Part shown: piece by piece, positions 55,201-64,000 of the stretch | Layout: each line of letters starts with the position of its first letter | How positions within the stretch are numbered: position 1 is the stretch's first letter | NCBI GenBank assembly: GCA_016169945.1 | Contig: JADLSH010000367.1 | Coordinates: 2,232,001 to 2,296,000, forward strand | Length of the DNA: 64,000 nt | Source: Trachythela sp. YZ-2020 | Taxonomy: Eukaryota; Cnidaria; Anthozoa; Malacalcyonacea; Clavulariidae | Direction: 5' to 3' | Notes under the pieces: generated by a model | Told to the model about the DNA's origin: nothing | Seen by the model: only the letters and a program-made list of their open reading frames with translations | Database searches by the model: none | Made by a program: the position numbers and the translations under genes

Positions 55201-58200
55201 ACTATTAGTATATTTTACAGCTGCACTATTATTTACCCTTCATAACAGAAGCATTCCCTCGATTTATACTAGGGACGGATCGCCCGTAAAGACGCATAAA
55301 TCCAGTTTTCTATCTATTCAGACGAACTATAGCGATTTACGCTGACAAGTGACAATGGTTCTGACATAGAGAATTCCTGATATTTTAGTGATAGTTCGTC
55401 TGATAGAGTAATGCTGCATGTATTTAGGCAATAGGCGGATTATCCGTTGAGAAGAGTTTCAAGGTTCAACACAAATGTAGTTTACGACACAAAAACAAGA
55501 AAAACGCAAGAAATAGAATTCATAAGAACTAACCTAAAGACACAGTTTGAAGAAATTGTGAAAATGTGGCATACTAAGATTAATGAGTAACATAAGTAGC
55601 ATACATGCGGGTGGAGCAAAATTGAATCATTATCCAACGACTATTTGAAAAATTGTAAAATCCCTGCCTGAGGGACAAAGTCTATCTTTAATGCCCTTTG
55701 ATTGTTTATCATGGCTGTACGAATCTCACAGAACAGATAAAAACAATTGTTGAATTATATCGCTCAATACATTTCAGTTTCTGTATTGGTGTCTATAATG
55801 GTTAAATTGAGCACTCAAGGAAAATGCCTTTTAGGCTTTACCTTGTTCCGCGTCGATAATCTTCTTTTGTAAATCAGCAATTTGTGAACTCCTATAAATC
55901 AATATAAGCAAAATTATTAGCACATGCAGTGACTTCTAAGTTCTGTATACAACGGAACCAGAAGTATACTGGCATAAATTGAAAGTTTGCACGTATGATA
56001 ACTGAATTGAGCATAACTCATAAGTTGAAAAGTTATATAGCTCAGTGTCATATGCGTCCCTCAACACACACTCAGACAGTTTTCTCAGTGTCATGCGTCC
56101 CTCAACACACACTCAGACAGTTTCCTCAGTGTCATGCGTCCCTCAACACACACTCAGACAGTTTTCTCAGTGTCATGCGTCCCTCACAACACACACTCAG
56201 ACAGTTTCCTCAGTGTCATGCGTCCCTCAACACACACTCAGACAGTTTCCTCAGTGTCATGCGTCCCTCACAACACACACTCAGACAGTTTTCTCAGTGT
56301 CATGCGTCCCTCAACACACACTCAGACAGTTTCCTCAGTGTCATGCGTCCCTCAACACACACTCAGACAGTTTCCTCAGTGTCATGCGTCCCTCAACACA
56401 CACTCAGACAGTTTTCTCAGTGTCATGCGTCCCTCAACACACACTCAGACAGTTTCCTCAGTGTCATGCGTCCCTCAACACACACTCAGACAGTTTCCTC
56501 AGTGTCATGCGTCCCTCAACACACACTCAGACAGTTTCCTCAGTGTCATGCGTCCCTCAACACACACTCAGACAGTTTCCTCAGTGTCATGCGTCCCTCA
56601 ACACACACTCAGACAGTTTCCTCAGTGTCATGCGTCCCTCAACACACACTCAGACAGTTTCCTCAGTGTCATGCGTCCCTCAACACACACTCAGACAGTT
56701 TCCTCAGTGTCATGCGTCCCTCAACACACACTCAGACAGTTTCCTCGGTGTCATGCGTCCCTCACAACACACACTCAGACAGTTTCCTCAGTGTCATGAA
56801 TGCGTCCCTCAACACACACTCAGACAGTTTCCTCAGTGTCGTGCGTCCCTCAACACACACTCAGACAGTTTCCTCAGTGTCATGCGTCCCTCAACACACA
56901 CTCAGACAGTTTCCTCAGTGTCATGCGTCCCTCACAACACACACTCAGACAGTTTCCTCAGTGTCATGCGTCCCTCAACACACACTCAGACAGTTTCCTC
57001 AGTGTCGTGCGTCCCTCAACACACACTCAGACAGTTTCCTCAGTGTCATGCGTCCCTCAACACACACTCAGACAGTTTTCTCAGTGTCATGCGTTCCTCA
57101 AAACACAATCTGCCCTGGGCCCGTGATTAGGTCTCGCCCGCCTTGCAACAACCACCCTCTAAAGTGTACACCGCGCGGCCGATGCTAACTACTGTACTTT
57201 CGATTTGTTCGTTGCATGCTGCTCAAATAATAACAAATTCACCAATACCTGACTTCCAAATCAATTTCTAAATCCTGAATTTGTTTTTGTATATTGGAAA
57301 TTTCGTCGTTTTGAGCTGACGCGTGTTCTCCACCACCAAGTGACACCCTCTAAAGAAATGAATGCAAGCGAATTGTTATACACATTAACATATATACTCT
57401 CATTTATAACAAAACACCTCGTACGTAGTCAAAAGGGACTCACATGGTTATAGATTTACTATAGATAAAAATTGCAACGTAATAATGATAAATTTAACAA
57501 CGTATCAAAGGTGTTTTACTTTGCTTGATGGTTCGTCCATTTTTTCTTGCAATTTTGTCTTGAGAGCAGAAATCTCTTGAGATAATGTTTTCCTATCTTC
57601 AATGATTTCTTTCAATGCTCTGCGGGCTTCACTTGCGCTAACCATCAGCTCCACCTCATGCGACAACCATGACTAAAACACAACAAAGAAAGTCACATAT
57701 TTTGGGACAATAAGTCAATTACACAGACTAGTGTAGTAAAATTAGCTAATAAAGATAATTAACATGCACAGACAGGCTAGAGCAAAGGTTTGTCTCTAAA
57801 AGTATTTTGTTCTAAATATTTCTGAGTACGTCTGAGTGTTTGTTCAACATTATTCACCCTAAGAGAATGGAATGCATCACATGCAGTCTGACAGTATTCC
57901 CCATACAATATCATACACCACGATTACTTATAGAAATTTCCAGGCAGCTTCCGAATAACCTTTTACAACATAAATTTGGCTGTACATGTATACTCTACCT
58001 TCATTCGTTCAACGACATTATCTGACTGTTTATTTTGATGATGTAAAGATTGATTTCGTTTTTCCGATGCTTCTTTTTGCCTGGAGAGCGCGGCTTTTAA
58101 TCTTTTGTTTGCCGCAGCTGCCTAAATACATGATTTAATAATAATTATTAGGTTATAGTTATACATTGTATCGGGAGTAATTATTAATAATGACTATTAT

Positions 58201-61200
58201 ACAACGTAATGACATTGACATTATCTTAAAATATAGTAAATGTTATAATTATACTTAATCGGATATTATTGGATAATCCAACAAAACGTCATTTTTATAG
58301 GTACAGTAACTATTGACATGTGTACAATATTTCTATATTTTAAATATTATTTTTTTACTGTAGTATATTAAATAAATAAATGTATAATATCTTAAGTTGC
58401 CTCACCTCCTCTGTCTTACGACGTAAAACAGCCTGCTGTTTCATATGAACAGATTCCAATTTCTTGTATTCAAACTGCCTTTTCCTGCCCTGTAATGACA
58501 AGCCAGTGAGAATAAGTTAGTATACTAGATAGCTAAATAATATTAATCACCAGAAGTGATATTATGTTGCAATTTTTCATGAACGAATTTCCAAATATTG
58601 TTTGCGGGACCTAGTTAATAGTTTGACTATCTCCGTAATGAAAATATATATATCGAATCGATTGTACGAGGAATGGAGTTGCAACCATAGCAGCCAGAGC
58701 CAGACAGTATATAAAGGCTGTATAAACGAGTAACGTCTGCAAGCGAGACTAACTTTGGGGGGGGGGGGGGATCCAGGGTGTGGTTTGCTTGCTTGCTTGC
58801 TCGTTATTGGAATAGAAAACAGTAAGATGAAAACAAGCACAACAGCATCAGCATAACATACTTAATATCTACTATAAGTATTGGCGGTATTCGCAAGAAA
58901 GAATATAATATAGTTCTCGACTTCAAGAGAATTATCCAGTCATATCTTTCCCTTGCCTTGTCAAGGCTCCAGTAAATCAGTCCAGTATATGTGACCCCTA
59001 CAGTATATTGAGATATTATATGAAAATCTTACTTGCTGTTTTAATTGGTTGATTTCTTTATCTTTCTTCAGCTTCCATTGTCGAAATTTATCTGCTTCTT
59101 CCTTCATTTGTCGCATCAACTTCACTTTCATCTGCTTCATTCCCTATACAATGTGTAGCCAAACATAGATCTTTGTAAGCCATATACGTATATATACATA
59201 TGTTGGCATGATTCTTTAAACTTAATGAGGAGCTTTGAATACGAGATTGAAAATTTGCACATCCCAGCGGAGCTTATCACTTTAGGCGATTGTTCTTTGA
59301 ATTCTTAGATGCATAATAGGAGCGACCAACTGTAAATGATTCCTCTTTGGAGGGACTCATGGAAGGTGGAATTTTGAAATATTGAAATAAGTCACTATTA
59401 ATAGTAATTATCAAAAAGTAATGCAAAGGCGGCGATGAATGAAACAAAAATATTGTTGATCAAATCCAGGAGATAAACATTCTGTAAAGGTATCAGCTGT
59501 AATATAAACCAGTAAAACTAAAACTAAACCTAAACGTTCTTTTAATATAAACCAGTAAAACTAAACCTAAACGTTCCTTTAGTATAAACCAGTAAAACTA
59601 AACCTAAACGTTCCTTTAATATAAACCAGTAAAACTAAACCTAAACGTTCCTTTAATAGAAACCAGTAAAACTAAACTTCCTTTAATATAAACCAGTAAA
59701 ACTAAACCTAAACGTTCCTTTAATATAAACCAGTAAAACTAAACCTAAACGTTCCTTTAATATAAACCAGTAAAACTAAACCTAAACGTTCCTTTAATAT
59801 AAACCAGTAAAACTAAACCTAAACGTTCCTTTAATATAAACCAGTAAAACTAAACCTAAACGTTCCTTTAATATAAACCAGTAAAACTAAACCTAAACGT
59901 TCCTTTAATATAAACCAGTAAAACTAAACCTAAACGTTCCTTTAATATAAACCAGTAAAACTAAACCTAAACGTTCCTTTAATATAAACCAGTAAAACTA
60001 AACCTAAACGTTCCTTTAATTCTCGTAGCATGATAAAAACGTTGCAGGACTGAGCTCAGGTTCAGAGTAAAGCAAGTTAGACAGTACAGTCTTCAGTTTT
60101 ACTCAAATTATCTATCACTGATGTATAAAAAAATTTAAAAATACACAATATTTTTACGGTAACAAACTATTCCACAGCAATAATATATATTAGGCAATTC
60201 GATGGAAACATGACATGAGGTAACAGCCGCAGCCCTTACCTTAATATCGACATCGAGTTTTGTGATTGTTTGATCACTTTGTTCTTTTGTTTTCTGTAAT
60301 CTTTTGTATTCAATCTAAGAAAGTTTAGAACAATTTATAGCGTACCATATTCTAACTAACAAAAATATATAAAACGTATCATTTTAATATTTCTGTATAT
60401 ACATCATTATACCTGTTTCTTCTTATATTCGGAAAGTTGTGTCTCGAGTTCACGCAGTCTTTCTTTTTCTTTTCTATATAGCATGGTCATAAAATTAGAT
60501 TATATAATCACACATGATGGGATGCTCTCCACGTATCTTTTACCTTGTGGAAATTACACCATCAAAAGGTTGAGGAAGAAAATCAAAAGCAAGAAAACAA
60601 TTAAGCACACCCCACAGCTGACGATATGGCTTAGTTAGTGAAGTCTACCTATCAGTAAATTTGTTGGGATACAATTTCGCTTTCGAATAGCAAATTGAAT
60701 AATTGTTTCCTAGATGTCTCGTATAGCATCGGAAAACGATTAAACATTTGAGGGCACTGCGGACATTCTTATATTTTACTCAGTTGACCAGGGCTTTGCG
60801 TTGTTTACTAAAGTATTTTCCTCAGTATGAAAGAGGGAAGGCCTCTTTTAATAAAAAGCCATGCAAGGACCTGCTGGTCGCATACAGTGCAGTAGTTTCA
60901 ACCAACCATTGTGTTTTTCATCGCACCATAAAATTCTGGTCATTATTTATTTATTAGGATACTTACTTCAAAGACGTAGGATTGGCTTTCTTAGTATTCA
61001 AAGCAGAATTTAATTCCGCCTTTTCTTTCTCAAGTTTTTCTATGATATGCTCGAATTCTTTGACAGTCATCTAAATAATTTAGTAAACATACAAAACATT
61101 CCTCACATAAAGACGAATAAAGAGGACCAATATAAAGCAAGAATGTACAGAGTTATGACTGTTACTTAAAGTAGTTCTCGTACACAATAAAATATTTGGC

Positions 61201-62516
61201 TGGTATAAGTGTTGGATTCAGAGCCTTACAATTAAAGACTATTTCCAAGAAAGAACCGACGGGAGGAAACCTGCACACTTATTGATCGTGGTCTAGCTCG
61301 CACAAACATCACAAAAATTCATCACAATGTTCATTGATTATGAACATACACAGTTTATACCTACCTCATGTTGTTTCCTCATGGACGTAATACGTTCATT
61401 ATCAACCATCTTGCTGGCAATTTCCTCCTTCATTGCTAAAGCGTTGGTCAATTCTTGCAGCTGTTTACATAACTCTGCTTTTCTTAGAGCATGTTGAACA
61501 GCAAATGAACTATTAGCAATTTCAGGGTGTTCAGCTCCATCACTTTCTAAAGATTTTCGTTCCTGCAGGGAAATTATCAATGGAGAGATGAAAAAACTTC
61601 GGAGTAAATTTGGTGTCGCAACAATGCAGCAGCTAAATTAAAATATGGAACAACTCAAAAATTTGTTGTTCAACTCTAAAACAGTTGAAAGGGTTTGCCA
61701 GTCTGTTGACCTCTTCAACACTTATTACTATTCATTCTATTGTTCCAAATGGCTAACTGACATCAAAATCAACGAATTACAAATTTTCGGCAGACTGGCA
61801 GTGTAAAAAATACTCGTTTTGTTTAATTAATATATTGAATTTCAAGGTGACAGTTTTCTTCGTAATCTGTTTCTAAATGCTTTGAACATGTGGACCGGCC
61901 AGAAACCTTTGTTCATGCGAACCTACAAACATGACACTACAACTACCTTGTTTTGATTTACTTACAGGAAACGAGATTCTTAGTTTGGCAAGCAAAGAAT
62001 AAAGAATAATAGAAAACAAGCACGAGGAGAAAACATGGGCAAATTTTAAATGAACCAATATGATCTTGTTTCACAAGAAAATACGTGACTGTATAGAAAG
62101 CAGAAGGTAAAATAACGGTAAGCTTGATAACTTTTTATCGTTGATTGTTATTATTTTGTCTGCCAATTTATTGATCTGTTTCCCACTGAAAAATCACAAT
62201 TTTTGCTCAACTATACCCTATCCAACAACTGTTGCTAACCATTCCAACCGCAAATTGTAAGGGGGCAATAAACAAAAGCTGATTTCTAGGCATGTTAGGC
62301 AGAAATGTTTACGAATGTTGTCTCATGTTGTTACTTATGCGTAAACATTTTTAATTAACATGCGTTAAAATCCGCTTTTGTTGCAAGTTGCAGTAATTTT
62401 GTTGCTTGTATAACTTTGCCTTATGGACGAAGCTGCAATATAAATTTCATGCAGACAATATAAATTTCATGCTGTACCTCTGGTGCAATCGATGTGCACA
62501 TCTTGGCCTCTTCCTC
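48754..62516 (-). CDS. KIF4: Chromokinesin KIF4 (kinesin-4 family), 3' 21 exons, N-terminus off window
   Basis: Twenty-one exons join in frame through GT/AG sites to 2301 nt (766 codons plus stop): 62478-62516, 61365-61562, 60967-61070, 60413-60473, 60240-60314, 59033-59143, 58406-58489, 57999-58121, 57520-57672, 57249-57349, 55842-55891, 55063-55142, 54603-54692, 54195-54287, 52749-52802, 52173-52229, 51812-51907, 51074-51250, 49889-50005, 49249-49279, 48754-49160. Diagnostic KIF4 phrases are [84 protein letters not shown] and a Cys-rich CACKGDC...CRNR. KIF4 is a plus-end microtubule motor that works with PRC1 at the anaphase midzone and with condensin on chromosomes. The ~360-residue motor would be encoded beyond the right edge. 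One short exon could still be missed in the larger introns. Confidence 0.92.
49889..50005 (-). CDS. KIF4: KIF4 exon: cysteine-rich Fe-S cluster domain
   Basis: Acceptor TTCCATAG, 117 nt, donor GTTTCT (weak). Encodes [15 protein letters not shown], then a spacer, then [19 protein letters not shown]. The nine cysteines follow the CXC-type spacing of the vertebrate KIF4 C-terminal domain, which coordinates an iron-sulfur cluster. The signature is decisive for KIF4 over other kinesin-4 members such as KIF7, KIF21 and KIF27. Confidence 0.92.
50408..50498. repeat. Snap-back palindrome (91 bp) in a KIF4 intron
   Basis: CTATTTACAACATGAGCGGC and GTGTTGTATCGGATATACAA arms, centre ACTCGAGCG. TGTATCAGATATACAAACTC at about 50607-50626 repeats part of it, so the family has more copies. 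Confidence 0.85.
50681..50799. mobile_element. Fold-back MITE sharing the SINE tail
   Basis: TTTTTAGACCTAACCAGGAG (50692-50711) is perfectly mirrored at 50770-50789, with TATATA-rich extensions. Inside is GCAGTTGCGAAAAATGCAAC, identical to the tail of the SINE at about 8971-8990. Confidence 0.8.
51074..54287 (-). CDS. KIF4: KIF4 exons: distal coiled coil and acidic linker (5 exons)
   Basis: 54195-54287 ([20 protein letters not shown]), 52749-52802, 52173-52229 ([19 protein letters not shown]), 51812-51907 and 51074-51250, all phase 0. The last gives an acidic stretch ([19 protein letters not shown]) followed by a basic one, the usual lead-in to the Cys-rich domain. These exons are less conserved but keep coiled-coil periodicity up to about 51812. 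Confidence 0.85.
52067..52112. repeat. Short inverted repeat in a KIF4 intron
   Basis: CTCGTCCCCAGG near 52067 and CCTGGGGACGAG near 52101 are exact complements, within a broader CTGGGAC/GTCCCAG-bearing repeat of about 150 bp. Confidence 0.6.
54603..57672 (-). CDS. KIF4: KIF4 exons: neck of the C-terminal half (5 exons)
   Basis: 57520-57672, 57249-57349, 55842-55891, 55063-55142 and 54603-54692. [20 protein letters not shown] and [17 protein letters not shown] match the conserved KIF4 block after the AAAANKR helix. [12 protein letters not shown] then [17 protein letters not shown] match the next. Phases 2 and 1 at the 57249/55891 and 55842/55142 joins agree only if these exons are spliced in this order, which supports the model. 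The 57249-55891 intron carries the 41-bp minisatellite. Confidence 0.92.
56046..57095. repeat. 41-bp minisatellite in a KIF4 intron
   Basis: About 25 units of CAGTGTCATGCGTCCCTCAA plus CACACACTCAGACAGTTTCCT, 41 bp, with several 43-bp variants (CTCACAACACAC). The unit has no stop in any plus-strand frame and 41 is not a multiple of 3, so all three plus frames stay open for hundreds of codons. These frames are artefacts. Confidence 0.95.
57999..60473 (-). CDS. KIF4: KIF4 exons: central coiled coil (5 exons)
   Basis: 60413-60473, 60240-60314, 59033-59143, 58406-58489 and 57999-58121. They encode continuous heptad-rich helix with the family landmarks [32 protein letters not shown] and [20 protein letters not shown], the last spanning an exon boundary exactly as in vertebrate KIF4. 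Intron phases are 0 except the 60473 boundary (phase 2). The intron between 59143 and 60240 holds the 38-bp minisatellite. Confidence 0.92.
58752..58764. repeat. Poly-G run in a KIF4 intron
   Basis: GGGGGGGGGGGGG preceding GATCC. A simple homopolymer. Confidence 0.9.
59500..60019. repeat. 38-bp minisatellite in a KIF4 intron
   Basis: About 13-14 units of TAATATAAACCAGTAAAACT plus AAACCTAAACGTTCCTTT. One unit is shortened by an internal deletion near 59675. Very homogeneous. Confidence 0.95.
60967..62516 (-). CDS. KIF4: KIF4 exons: start of stalk seen here (3 exons)
   Basis: 62478-62516 (39 nt, [13 protein letters not shown]), 61365-61562 (198 nt) and 60967-61070 (104 nt, ends phase 2). The 198-nt exon holds the best conserved stalk block, [15 protein letters not shown] and [12 protein letters not shown]. 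The third, [20 protein letters not shown], is coiled coil. The 39-nt exon is short and less certain than the others. Confidence 0.85.
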
Positions 62517-62912
62517 CTATAATTTAATTATTTAGCGTCAAGTTATGACAAATATAGTCTACCTTTTATGAAAGGTAAATCATTTATTGCCAAATTTGAT
62601 ATGAGATCTAACATAACTACTCGCGCAAGTATATCTTAATTTTAATTGTAGATAAAAATTTCCATTGCCACTAGTTGTGTTATCACCAAACAACGATACA
62701 TTTTTGCTTTCCGCCATATTGTAAGTATTTATAGACTACATCAAACAGATGTTCAATCTTAATCCATGCATCCAATGTAATTCAACAATTTCAACCCAGC
62801 ATCTGAGAAAGACTATTTTAACGGAATTCGAAGTAGAATGCAAATTGAAACTGTCCGCTTACAGGAGGTTAGAATGCTATTTGGGGTTTTTGTTTTGCAT
62901 GGTGTCCGCGTT

Positions 62913-62948
62913 ATTTGCAACCTCCCTTTGTTAAGGGAGGTTGCAAAT
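62913..62948. repeat. Perfect 16-bp hairpin
   Basis: ATTTGCAACCTCCCTT, loop TGTT, then the exact complement. It lies about 40 bp from the 17-bp array and shares GTGTCCGC flanking phrases. Confidence 0.9.
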
Positions 62949-62988
62949 GTAGTGATTTAACAGGCGTTTGCCCGAGACCCAAGTAATG

Positions 62989-63468
62989 GTGTCCGCTTAA
63001 GAGAGGTGTCCGCTTAAGAGAGGTGTCCGCTTAAGAGAGGTGTCCGCTTAAGAGAGGTGTCCGCTTAAGAGAGGTGTCCGCTTAAGAGAGGTGTCCGCTT
63101 AAGAGAGGTGTCCGCTTAAGAGGTGTCCGCTTAAGAGAGGTGTCCGCTTAAGAGGTGTCCGCTTAAGAGAGGTGTCCGCTTAAGAGAGGTGTCCGCTTAA
63201 GAGAGGTGTCCGCTTAAGAGAGGTGTCCGCTTAAGAGAGGTGTCCGCTTAAGAGAGGTGTCCGCTTAAGAGAGGTGTCCGCTTAAGAGAGGTGTCCGCTT
63301 AAGAGAGGTGTCCGCTTAAGAGAGGTGTCCGCTTAAGAGAGGTGTCCGCTTAAGAGAGGTGTCCGCTTAAGAGAGGTGTCCGCTTAAGAGAGGTGTCCGC
63401 TTAAGAGAGGTGTCCGCTTAAGAGAGGTGTCCGCTTAAGAGAGGTGTCCGCTTAAGAGAGGTGTCCGC
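62989..63468. repeat. 17-bp minisatellite
   Basis: About 28 units of GTGTCCGCTTAAGAGAG with two 15-bp units (near 63119 and 63150). Each unit contains the palindrome CTTAAG. Right after it, GCAAGGACTGTATCATATGA is duplicated (63467-63487 and 63507-63527). Confidence 0.95.
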
Positions 63469-63522
63469 AAGGACTGTATCATATGAATATATGTATCATA
63501 TATTCCGCAAGGACTGTATCAT

Positions 63523-64000
63523 ATGAATATATCCCAGGTTAAAGACCAACCCACTAATCTGAGTACTATCAATCCAAGTTTTAATGAAATTTCAACTAAT
63601 GAAAACCGCTCATTGCTCAATAGTACACAATTTCCGGATTCTCATGTCAATCAGCGCGTGATAATAGACCCAACAACCGAACCGAAAGAAGGGATTAACT
63701 TAATATACAATCCACAACTTGACAACGAGAATAACTTGGACAATAATCGACACCCTAATGCAAAACACAACACCCCCTGCCCATTCCTTAGGCGCCGAGG
63801 GTGGTGCGCAAAAGGAAACCGATGTGATTTCAAACATCCGTATGAAGATCAGAAACATTTGGTGCCCTGTCCTTTCCTACAAAAGCGACGCTTCTGCCTT
63901 AAGGGCACTAGGTGCGATTTCTCTCATAGCGCCTCTTTTCCTAGTAGCATACAACCAATAAGGCCTATCAAAAACTATCCTACTCCCCCGTTTTTTTACG
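63523..64000 (+). CDS. CCCH zinc-finger reading frame, 3' end off window
   Basis: From the ATG at 63523 the frame stays open to the window edge (159 codons). After an Asn-rich low-complexity region it encodes two adjacent CCCH fingers, CPFLRRRGWCAKGNRCDFKH and CPFLQKRRFCLKGTRCDFSH, both with exact C-x8-C-x5-C-x3-H spacing. Such fingers usually bind single-stranded RNA. A Pro-rich stretch follows. It lies antisense to KIF4, presumably within a KIF4 intron, next to the 17-bp array. This fits a retroelement ORF1-type protein or a nested host gene, and I cannot decide between them. The true start could be an upstream spliced exon. Confidence 0.65.
   Translation, partial: MNISQVKDQPTNLSTINPSFNEISTNENRSLLNSTQFPDSHVNQRVIIDPTTEPKEGINLIYNPQLDNENNLDNNRHPNAKHNTPCPFLRRRGWCAKGNRCDFKHPYEDQKHLVPCPFLQKRRFCLKGTRCDFSHSASFPSSIQPIRPIKNYPTPPFFY

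Noticed and set aside
55995..57188. 397-codon histidine/threonine-rich repetitive protein
   Set aside because: All three plus frames are equally open through the 41-bp minisatellite, and the locus is a KIF4 intron confirmed by flanking exons in matching phase.

Overview
This is a eukaryotic, AT-rich, repeat-laden nuclear window. Spliced genes have GT/AG introns, there are animal-type non-LTR retrotransposons and hAT-like, TA-flanked and long-inverted-repeat DNA elements, and a chromokinesin and an immunoglobulin-superfamily gene are present. This points to an early-branching invertebrate animal, most likely a cnidarian. Species cannot be assigned from sequence alone.

Host genes. (1) 13895-14662 (+): an intronless, membrane-anchored, cysteine-rich protein with five six-cysteine repeats. 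(2) 21842-23077 (-): an intronless 411-aa orphan. (3) 26197-38354 (-): a five-exon secreted protein with four Ig-like domains. I assembled it from phase-1 splice sites, with its signal-peptide exon 8.3 kb upstream of the first Ig exon. (4) 48754-62516 (-): the 3' 21 exons of a KIF4-type chromokinesin, from stalk to stop codon. All exons join in frame (766 codons plus stop) and include the cysteine-rich exon expected to bind an Fe-S cluster. The motor domain would lie beyond the right edge. (5) 63523-64000 (+): an open CCCH zinc-finger reading frame running off the right edge, antisense to KIF4 and possibly retroelement-derived.

Mobile DNA fills most of the rest. Three LINE copies are visible: a head-to-head broken one at 1-2880 that looks like a twin-priming inversion, a nearly full-length one at 14990-18445 broken by a hAT MITE and frameshifts, and a 3' fragment at 46198-46675. 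Six non-autonomous hAT-like elements can be delimited by inverted ends and 8-bp target duplications, four perfect and two imperfect. Several long-inverted-repeat elements occur; one carries a broken zinc-finger exon and one small element carries a recombinase-like N-terminus. A fold-back insertion at 19797-20151 carries a hammerhead-ribozyme-like motif of the kind known from Penelope-like elements.

Tandem repeats are unusually abundant: a 77-bp satellite of about 3.4 kb (4850-8285), a 30-bp array (46081-47990) with two nested insertions, 41-bp and 38-bp arrays in two KIF4 introns, a 17-bp array just upstream of the KIF4 exons seen here, and an AAGGT pentamer tract in an Ig-gene intron. Almost all long open frames in these arrays are repeat artefacts. 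I saw no CRISPR array, rRNA or convincing functional tRNA gene, and nothing prokaryotic.
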